Source: CAZERT01 sp964630015
GTDB lineage: Bacteria; Patescibacteriota; Microgenomatia; UBA10105; UBA927
Reading direction: 5' to 3'
NCBI GenBank assembly: GCA_964630015.1
Contig: CAZVTJ010000058.1
Coordinates: 1 to 5,405 of the forward strand
DNA length: 5,405 nucleotides
Part shown: positions 1 through 4,389 of the stretch, one piece after another
Numbering within the stretch: position 1 is the first letter of the stretch
Layout of the letters: each line of letters opens with the position of its first letter
Notes under the pieces: generated by a model
Databases searched by the model: none
Seen by the model: the letters and a program-made list of their open reading frames with translations, nothing else
What the model was told of the DNA's origin: nothing
Position numbers and translations under genes: made by a program

Positions 1-13
1 ATTTCATTTTCAT
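1..13 (-). CDS. 5' end of an unidentified divergent gene (partial)
   Basis: Only the first four codons are inside the window. Read on the - strand they give Met-Lys-Met-Lys, from ATG at 13-11, with a second in-frame ATG at 7-5. The case for a real gene rests on context: an AGGAGGTGA ribosome binding site lies 8 nt before the first ATG, and a plausible promoter lies further upstream on the same strand. The gene is divergent from glyA and shares its control region. Its product cannot be recognised from four residues, so no function is proposed. The first ATG is preferred because its distance from the ribosome binding site is right; starting at the second would add 6 nt. Confidence 0.7.
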
Positions 14-21
14 GCGTTTCT

Positions 22-32
22 TCACCTCCTTT
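22..32 (-). promoter_or_regulatory. Ribosome binding site of the divergent gene
   Basis: The - strand reads AAAGGAGGTGA, a near-perfect complement of the 3' end of 16S rRNA, and it sits 8 nt before the ATG at 13-11. It is the strongest Shine-Dalgarno site in the window and is the main reason for calling a gene on the left edge. Confidence 0.8.
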
Positions 33-49
33 GCCTCACAAGTAGCTAT

Positions 50-78
50 ACTATCAACGTTTGGCCTCAAAATGTCAA
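50..78 (-). promoter_or_regulatory. Leftward promoter for the divergent gene
   Basis: On the - strand a perfect TTGACA -35 box (78-73) is followed after 17 nt by GATAGT (55-50), which matches the TATAAT consensus at four of six positions. Transcription would start near position 43 and leave about 30 nt of leader containing the ribosome binding site. The spacing and position fit a sigma-70-type promoter; the -10 box is the weak part of the match. Confidence 0.5.
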
Positions 79-107
79 GCATCGGCTCATTGAATGGGTT
101 TGATAGT
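50..107. repeat. 8-bp inverted repeat between the divergent promoters
   Basis: ACTATCAA at 50-57 is the exact reverse complement of TTGATAGT at 100-107; the arms are 42 bp apart and their centres 50 bp apart. The left arm covers the -10 box of the leftward promoter, and the right arm ends just before the -35 box of the rightward promoter. This arrangement would suit two half-sites bound by one regulator controlling both directions, but that role is inference and an 8-bp match could be chance. Confidence 0.4.
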
Positions 108-108
108 G

Positions 109-137
109 TTGACGAAGGGCTATGGAAACGATATACC
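109..137 (+). promoter_or_regulatory. Candidate promoter of the glyA-fhs-folD operon
   Basis: TTGACG (109-114, one mismatch to the -35 consensus) is separated by exactly 17 nt from TATACC (132-137, four of six matches to the -10 consensus). Transcription would start near 144 and give a leader of roughly 110 nt before glyA. An isolated TATTAT at 156-161 is a better -10 match but has no usable -35 box at a suitable distance, so the first pair is preferred. Confidence 0.45.
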
Positions 138-153
138 TGTGATGCATAGCACA
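138..153. promoter_or_regulatory. CRP-like palindrome beside the glyA -10 box
   Basis: The 16 bp read TGTGA, six bases, then GCACA. This differs from the CRP/FNR-family pattern TGTGA-N6-TCACA at one base. It starts directly after the -10 box and covers the predicted transcription start, a position that would normally repress. One weak palindrome is thin evidence, and it is not known whether this organism has such a regulator. Confidence 0.25.
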
Positions 154-200
154 AGTATTATTTTGTGTGCAATGATACGCTTATTGAGGATTTCCCAAAT

Positions 201-230
201 GGGCAGACGTACGATGTGTCTGTTCTTTTT
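201..230 (+). terminator. Terminator-like hairpin in the glyA leader (possible attenuator)
   Basis: Bases 201-208 can pair with 218-225: a CAGAC/GTCTG core (204-208 with 218-222) extended outward by two G-U pairs and one G-C pair. The loop is 209-217, and five T bases follow at 226-230. The structure lies inside the predicted leader and ends 14 nt before the glyA ribosome binding site. That makes it an attenuator candidate, or else the end of a short upstream transcript. The stem contains wobble pairs, so its strength is uncertain. Confidence 0.4.
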
Positions 231-244
231 GTAGTTATTCACAT

Positions 245-251
245 AAGGAGG
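245..251 (+). promoter_or_regulatory. Ribosome binding site of glyA
   Basis: AAGGAGG ends 4 nt before the ATG at 256 and fixes the start of glyA. Bases 250-254 (GGGAA) overlap it and can also pair with TTCCC at 192-196 upstream, so the site could in principle be masked by the leader. Confidence 0.85.
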
Positions 252-255
252 GAAT

Positions 256-1584
256 ATGAAAAAAACATATGATGATCCGGTATTTTCCTATATAGAAGAA
301 GAAAAAAAGCGCCAGGTTAATGGCATTGAGCTTATTCCCTCGGAAAATTATACGTCGGAAGCAGTCCTTACCGCACTCGGTTCAATCCTTACCAATAAAT
401 ATTCGGAAGGGTATATCGGTCACCGGTATTATGGCGGAAATGAAATTATTGATAAGGTTGAAAGTGAAGCGATAGAGCGTGCAAAAAAAATATTCGGTGT
501 TGTTTCCGTCAACGTGCAGCCGTATTCCGGAAGTCCTGCAAACTTTGCCGTCTATAACGCACTTCTTGCTCCCGGAGACTCCATCTCCGGTATGAATTTG
601 GTGGACGGCGGCCATCTGACGCATGGGTGGAAGGTGTCGGCAACGGCAAAATATTTTGAGAGCCATCCGTACCATGTAAAACGCGACGGGCATGTGGATT
701 TTGATGAACTTCGAAAAATCGCACAAGAATTCAAACCGAAAATGATCTGGTGCGGTGCAACGGCATACCCCAGGACGATTGAGTTTGCAACGTTTGCCGA
801 AATTGCCGATTCCATCGGTGCGTACCTGATTGCGGATATCTCCCATATCTCAGGTCTTATTGCCGGCGGAGCGCATCCGTCACCGCTCCAATATGCCCAT
901 GTGATTACCACAACAACGCATAAAACGCTGCGTGGTCCACGGGGAGCCATGATTATGGTGACACCCAAGGGGCTTGCGAAGGATCCCGACCTTCCGTCAA
1001 AAATCGATAAGTCCATCTTTCCGGGACTTCAGGGCGGGCCGCATAACCATACGACGGCAGCAATTGCCGTTGCCCTTGGGGAAGCGCTCAAACCGGAATT
1101 TAAAACATATGCCGCTCAAATCGTAAAAAATACCAAAGCGATGGCGGATGAATTCGGGAAACTTGGCGTGGATATGATATCGGGCGGATCGGATAACCAC
1201 CTTATCCTTATTGATCTTTCCAAATATGGTGGGCTTGGGGCACTTCTGGAATATGCCATGGATATTGCCCATATGACGGCAAATAAAAATACCATTCCGC
1301 AGGAACCAGTATCACCCTTTTATCCCTCTGGGCTTCGTCTCGGAACACCGGCAATTACGACTCGTGGGATGGGAGAGGGGGAAATGCGCCAGATTGCCCG
1401 TTGGATTGCAAAAATTATAGATCACATCAAGGGGAACAAACTTCCGGAAGAAAAGGAAGCGAGGGCAAAATTCGTTGCCGATTTTAAGGAAAAAGCAAAA
1501 ACCGATCCGTTCCTTATAAAACTTGGAGAGGAAGTATCGGCTCTTGCATCAACATTTCCCGTTCCCGGAATCACCAATTCATAA
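256..1584 (+). CDS. glyA: Serine hydroxymethyltransferase (GlyA)
   Basis: This cytoplasmic PLP enzyme converts serine and tetrahydrofolate to glycine and 5,10-methylene-THF, the main entry of one-carbon units. The 442-residue product shows the fold-type I aminotransferase motifs of the family: substrate-site IPSENYTS (S29), NKYSEGYIGHRYYGG (E51, Y59), H120 stacking on PLP, D194 and H197 in ADISHISG, the PLP lysine K223 in TTTTHKTLRGPRG, and the carboxylate-binding R361 in SGLRLGTPAI. These align with E. coli S35, E57, Y65, H126, D200, H203, K229 and R363. Compared with the 417-residue E. coli enzyme there is an insertion of about 4 residues before FPGLQGGP and about 25 extra, charged residues after R361. 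The start follows a strong ribosome binding site. It is the first gene of an operon with fhs, 13 nt downstream, and folD. Confidence 0.97.
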   Translation: MKKTYDDPVFSYIEEEKKRQVNGIELIPSENYTSEAVLTALGSILTNKYSEGYIGHRYYGGNEIIDKVESEAIERAKKIFGVVSVNVQPYSGSPANFAVYNALLAPGDSISGMNLVDGGHLTHGWKVSATAKYFESHPYHVKRDGHVDFDELRKIAQEFKPKMIWCGATAYPRTIEFATFAEIADSIGAYLIADISHISGLIAGGAHPSPLQYAHVITTTTHKTLRGPRGAMIMVTPKGLAKDPDLPSKIDKSIFPGLQGGPHNHTTAAIAVALGEALKPEFKTYAAQIVKNTKAMADEFGKLGVDMISGGSDNHLILIDLSKYGGLGALLEYAMDIAHMTANKNTIPQEPVSPFYPSGLRLGTPAITTRGMGEGEMRQIARWIAKIIDHIKGNKLPEEKEARAKFVADFKEKAKTDPFLIKLGEEVSALASTFPVPGITNS

Positions 1585-1590
1585 AGGAGA
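1583..1590 (+). promoter_or_regulatory. Ribosome binding site of fhs, overlapping the glyA stop
   Basis: AAAGGAGA begins within the TAA stop codon of glyA (1582-1584) and ends 7 nt before the ATG at 1598. This decides the fhs start: the reading frame is open upstream to a TTG at 1523, but that would overlap glyA by 62 nt and add 25 residues foreign to the family. Confidence 0.85.
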
Positions 1591-1597
1591 CAAACCC

Positions 1598-3238
1598 ATG
1601 AAATCAGATATCGATATTGCACAATCATCCAAAACGCTCCCGATAACCGACATTGGTAAAGCAATTGGATTTTCTTCCGTTGAATTGGAACCATATGGGT
1701 ACGATAAGGCAAAAATTACCTATGCGGGGATTTCGCGGTCCATGGCGGGTAAAAAAAATGGAAAACTGATTCTTGTGACTGCCATTAATCCTACCCCGGC
1801 AGGGGAAGGGAAAACGACCACGACCATCGGACTTGGGCAGGCATTATCAACGCTCGGGAAAAAGGCCATGATATGCCTTCGGGAACCGTCGCTTGGGCCG
1901 GTATTTGGCGTGAAGGGCGGTGCTGCCGGTGGTGGGTATAGCCAGATTTTGCCAATGGAGGAGATTAACCTGCATTTTACCGGTGATATCCATGCGGTCG
2001 GTACGGCCAATAATCTCGTTGCCGCAATAATTGATAACCATCTCCAACAGGGGAATGTGCTTGGGATAGATCCGCGCCGAATTACCTGGAGACGTGCGAT
2101 GGACATGAATGACAGGAGCCTTCGGAACATGGTGATCGGGCTTGGTGGAAAACCGAACGGTACACCACGGGAAGATCATTTCAACATTACGGTTGCATCG
2201 GAAATCATGGCAGTATTGTGTCTTTCCAAAGACATCCCGGATTTAAAAGCCAGAATTGCCAAAATTATCGTAGCATCAACGTATGATGGGAAACCGGTGA
2301 CGATTGCGGACCTTAAGGTAACGGGCGCTGTAGCGGCACTCTTAAAAGATGCGCTCAAACCAAATCTTGTGCAGACTATTGAACATACGCCGGCGTTTGT
2401 TCATGGGGGTCCATTTGCCAATATTGCACACGGTGCAAATTCGCTTATGGCAACGACCCTGGCTCTTAAAATTTCCGACTACGTCGTGACGGAAGCCGGA
2501 TTTGGTGCGGATCTTGGCGCGGAAAAGTTTTTTGACCTTACCTGCCGGTTCGGGGGATTAACACCGTCTGCAGTCGTGATTGTCGCAACCGTCCGGGCGC
2601 TTAAACATCATGGGAATGGGGATTTGTCCCTTGGATTATCCAATTTAGGCAGGCATATCGATAACATGAAAAAATTCGGGATGACACCGGTGGTTGCCGT
2701 AAATGAATTTTCAACCGACACCAAGGAAGAACATAACATGATTGTTGCGTATTGTAAAAAGCACACAACTGAAGTGTCATTGTGTACTGTCTGGGCAGAC
2801 GGTGGGAAAGGCGGAGAGGATCTTGCGCAAAAAGTGATTACCTCCATGGAGAAAAACACATCGTATCATCCATTGTATGAGGTCGAATCGACAACCCTTG
2901 TCAAAAAAGTGGAAACGGTTGCCAAGGAAATATACGGAGCAAGGGATGTTGTTTTTTCCGATGCAGCCAAAGCTGCACTGACGCAGTATGAAGCGTGGGG
3001 TGTTGCTCATCTTCCTGTGTGTATGGCAAAAACCCAATATTCATTTTCGGATAACCCAAAACTTTTGGGTGCTCCCACTGATTTTACCCTTCATGTGGAG
3101 GAGTTGCGGTTGTCGGCAGGGGCTGGATTTATCGTTGTCATTACTGGCGATATTATGACGATGCCTGGACTTCCCAAAGTACCGGCAGCAGTGAATATCG
3201 ATATTTCCGAACAAGGAGTAATTTCGGGATTATTTTAA
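1598..3238 (+). CDS. fhs: Formate-tetrahydrofolate ligase (Fhs)
   Basis: Fhs joins formate to THF using ATP to give 10-formyl-THF, and can run in reverse to make ATP; it acts in the cytoplasm. The 546-residue product carries the ATP-binding loop TPAGEGKTT (66-74), LREPSLGP with R95, the first family signature GVKGGAAGGGY (104-114), ITWRRAMDMNDR (162-173), and the second signature at VATVRALKHHGN (329-340). The last residue of that signature is normally Gly and is Asn340 here. The loop that follows is about 11 residues shorter than I recall in clostridial and lactobacillal enzymes, which accounts for most of the difference from the usual length of about 556. The C-terminus is complete (TGDIMTMPGLP, 516-526). 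It sits between glyA and folD with gaps of 13 and 20 nt, so all three are probably co-transcribed. Confidence 0.97.
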   Translation: MKSDIDIAQSSKTLPITDIGKAIGFSSVELEPYGYDKAKITYAGISRSMAGKKNGKLILVTAINPTPAGEGKTTTTIGLGQALSTLGKKAMICLREPSLGPVFGVKGGAAGGGYSQILPMEEINLHFTGDIHAVGTANNLVAAIIDNHLQQGNVLGIDPRRITWRRAMDMNDRSLRNMVIGLGGKPNGTPREDHFNITVASEIMAVLCLSKDIPDLKARIAKIIVASTYDGKPVTIADLKVTGAVAALLKDALKPNLVQTIEHTPAFVHGGPFANIAHGANSLMATTLALKISDYVVTEAGFGADLGAEKFFDLTCRFGGLTPSAVVIVATVRALKHHGNGDLSLGLSNLGRHIDNMKKFGMTPVVAVNEFSTDTKEEHNMIVAYCKKHTTEVSLCTVWADGGKGGEDLAQKVITSMEKNTSYHPLYEVESTTLVKKVETVAKEIYGARDVVFSDAAKAALTQYEAWGVAHLPVCMAKTQYSFSDNPKLLGAPTDFTLHVEELRLSAGAGFIVVITGDIMTMPGLPKVPAAVNIDISEQGVISGLF

Positions 3239-3240
3239 AC

Positions 3241-3249
3241 GGAAAGGAA
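3241..3249 (+). promoter_or_regulatory. Ribosome binding site of folD
   Basis: GGAAAGGAA lies in the 20-nt gap after the fhs stop and ends 9 nt before the ATG at 3259. It is weaker than the glyA and fhs sites. Confidence 0.65.
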
Positions 3250-3258
3250 CAATTTACT

Positions 3259-4137
3259 ATGGATGAGGTACCGCTCCTTTTGGATGGGAAAATGGTCAGT
3301 GCAAAAATCCGTGAAGCACTTAAAATTCAGGTTACTTCCATGAAGGAAAAACCGTGTTTGGCAGTCGTATTGGTAGGGGAAGACCCTGCATCAAAAGTGT
3401 ATGTTGCCAACAAGGAAAAGGCGTGTACGGAAATCGGCTACGCGTCCAAAAAAATCGTACTGCCGGAGCAAACCGGTGAGGCGGAGCTAATGGACGTGGT
3501 CGGGAAGCTAAACGAAGATCCGGAGGTACACGGCCTGTTGGTTCAGTTTCCGCTACCTAAGCACCTCAGGCACCTGGAGGAAAAAATTATCCAGACGATC
3601 AATCCGATAAAAGATGTTGACGGATTCCATCCGAGAAATGTTGGTGTCATGACAACCTGCAGTGGATCGGTGTGCGACGCTGCGCTTCTTCCCTGTACGC
3701 CGCTTGGCATTATCAGGATTATGACACATTATGCTATTCCCATTGCGGGTAAACATGCGGTCGTATTGGGGCGCAGCAATTTGGTTGGCAAACCCGTTGC
3801 ACTTCTTTTACTTGCACGCGACGCAACGGTAACGGTATGTCACTCAAAGACAACGAATCTGATAGAGATTGTCAAACAGGCAGATATTTTGGTGTCTGCA
3901 GTGGGAAAAGCGGATTTTGTGACGGCAGATATGGTGAAAAGCGGGGCAGTTGTCGTTGATGCGGGGATAAACAGGACAGAAAAGGGACTTGTGGGCGATG
4001 TGGATTTTGCCGGAGTCAGTCCGAAAACATCCGCTATTACTCCGGTTCCGGGCGGGATCGGGCCCATGACGATTGCAATGCTCATGGAAAATCTGATGAA
4101 GGCATATAAGATGCAGAAAACAGTAGTTGGTAGATAG
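3259..4137 (+). CDS. folD: Bifunctional methylene-THF dehydrogenase / methenyl-THF cyclohydrolase (FolD)
   Basis: FolD oxidises 5,10-methylene-THF with NAD(P)+ and hydrolyses the methenyl product to 10-formyl-THF, linking the GlyA and Fhs products in the cytoplasm. The 292-residue protein has both domains. In the catalytic domain, DPASKVYVANKEK carries Y48 and the catalytic K52 (human Y52 and K56), Q96 lies in LLVQFPLP, and D121 in VDGFHP. In the Rossmann domain, GRSNLVGKP (171-179) binds the cofactor, and PGGIGPMTI (264-272) is the second family signature. Oddities: Phe97 and Ile267 where Leu/Met and Val are usual, and a slightly lengthened linker at 129-145 with Cys134 and Cys139 just before LPCTPLG. 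The last codons and the TAG stop coincide with a short repeat that recurs downstream. It is the last gene of the glyA-fhs-folD operon. Confidence 0.96.
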   Translation: MDEVPLLLDGKMVSAKIREALKIQVTSMKEKPCLAVVLVGEDPASKVYVANKEKACTEIGYASKKIVLPEQTGEAELMDVVGKLNEDPEVHGLLVQFPLPKHLRHLEEKIIQTINPIKDVDGFHPRNVGVMTTCSGSVCDAALLPCTPLGIIRIMTHYAIPIAGKHAVVLGRSNLVGKPVALLLLARDATVTVCHSKTTNLIEIVKQADILVSAVGKADFVTADMVKSGAVVVDAGINRTEKGLVGDVDFAGVSPKTSAITPVPGGIGPMTIAMLMENLMKAYKMQKTVVGR

Positions 4138-4213
4138 CCCCACTTCGCGTAAAGCTACGGGGGGCGCAGTAGATAGTAGCTAGTAGTTTGTAGATAGTAG
4201 CTAGTTGGTAGCA
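4121..4213 (+). repeat. TAG-rich direct repeats across the folD stop
   Basis: A 16-nt unit, GTAGATAGTAGCTAGT, occurs twice 21 nt apart (4169-4184 and 4190-4205). Its first eight bases, GTAGATAG, also occur at 4130-4137, where they form the last sense codons and the stop codon of folD. A second exact repeat, TAGTTGGTAG, occurs at 4124-4133 and 4202-4211. The patch puts TAG in all three forward frames. It looks like a slippage-prone intergenic repeat, or part of a dispersed repeat family, that reaches into the folD 3' end. Confidence 0.7.
4137..4165 (+). repeat. GC-rich hairpin directly after folD
   Basis: GCCCC (4137-4141) can pair with GGGGC (4161-4165), and inside it CGTA (4148-4151) pairs with TACG (4156-4159) around an AAGC loop; the unpaired bases are six on the left and one on the right. 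No T run follows, so it does not look like an intrinsic terminator. It could protect the 3' end of the mRNA or be part of the neighbouring repeat element. Confidence 0.45.
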
Positions 4214-4234
4214 ACTTGTAGAATGGGGAATTTT

Positions 4235-4268
4235 GTCATCCTCGCGAACGCGGGGATCCATCTTTTTT
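4235..4268 (+). terminator. REP-like palindrome with T run, candidate operon terminator
   Basis: ATCCTCGCG (4238-4246) pairs with CGCGGGGAT (4249-4257), with one T-G wobble; the innermost pair probably opens to leave a GAAC loop. Six T bases follow at 4263-4268 after a 5-nt gap. The flanks GTCAT and ATCCAT match those of the next palindrome, so this is one copy of a repeat family that may double as the terminator of the glyA-fhs-folD operon. The gap before the T run makes termination less certain. Confidence 0.45.
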
Positions 4269-4269
4269 C

Positions 4270-4323
4270 GTCATTCCCGCCTTGCCCGCCGAAGTTCCAT
4301 GCGAAGGATGGGAGGGAATCCAT
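4270..4323. repeat. Second REP-like palindrome with enlarged centre
   Basis: The element begins GTCATTCCCGCC and ends GGGAATCCAT. ATTCCC (4273-4278) pairs with GGGAAT (4314-4319), and a nested stem TTCCAT/ATGGGA (4295-4300 with 4308-4313) closes a GCGAAGG loop. It shares its ends with the palindrome just upstream but has a longer centre. Sequences of the type GTCATTCCCGCG...CGCGGGAATCCA are known as dispersed palindromic repeats in many bacterial genomes. Confidence 0.55.
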
Positions 4324-4370
4324 GTTTCTGTCTTTATTCTTACAATTTTACATTCTTTCAATCTTACGAA

Positions 4371-4379
4371 TGATACAAT
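4371..4379 (+). promoter_or_regulatory. Extended -10 promoter directly before folC
   Basis: TGATACAAT is an extended -10 element: TG, one base, then TACAAT (one mismatch to TATAAT). No convincing -35 box lies at the usual distance, which extended -10 promoters tolerate. Transcription would start around 4386-4388, only 2-4 nt before the folC ATG. This implies that folC has its own promoter and a nearly leaderless transcript. Confidence 0.45.
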
Positions 4380-4389
4380 AATCAAATAT

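Noticed and set aside
72..149. 25-codon open frame on the + strand starting at ATG 72
   Set aside because: It overlaps both promoter candidates, has no ribosome binding site, and resembles nothing I recognise.
94..234. 46-codon open frame on the + strand in the glyA leader
   Set aside because: It has no ribosome binding site, begins upstream of the predicted transcription start, and its composition does not suggest a real protein.
140..255. Known glycine or THF riboswitch in the glyA leader
   Set aside because: The conserved cores of those classes, as I remember them, are absent; the leader is reported instead as an unclassified attenuator candidate.
483..490. Runs of seven or eight A bases inside genes (also 302-308, 1751-1758, 4446-4452) as possible slippage sites
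   Set aside because: They encode lysine-rich stretches in frame, and no alternative frame with a meaningful product follows any of them.
382..1272. Long open frames on the - strand opposite glyA
   Set aside because: They overlap a well-supported gene, lack ribosome binding sites and resemble no known protein; they are shadows of the coding strand.
1523..1597. Upstream TTG start that would extend Fhs by 25 residues
   Set aside because: It would overlap glyA by 62 nt, lacks a suitable ribosome binding site, and the added residues are glyA sequence read in another frame.
1720..3037. Open frames on the - strand opposite fhs
   Set aside because: Same reasoning: antisense shadows of a clearly conserved gene.
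4169..4205. CRISPR array
   Set aside because: There are only two 16-nt copies with a 5-nt gap, no proper spacers and no cas genes nearby.
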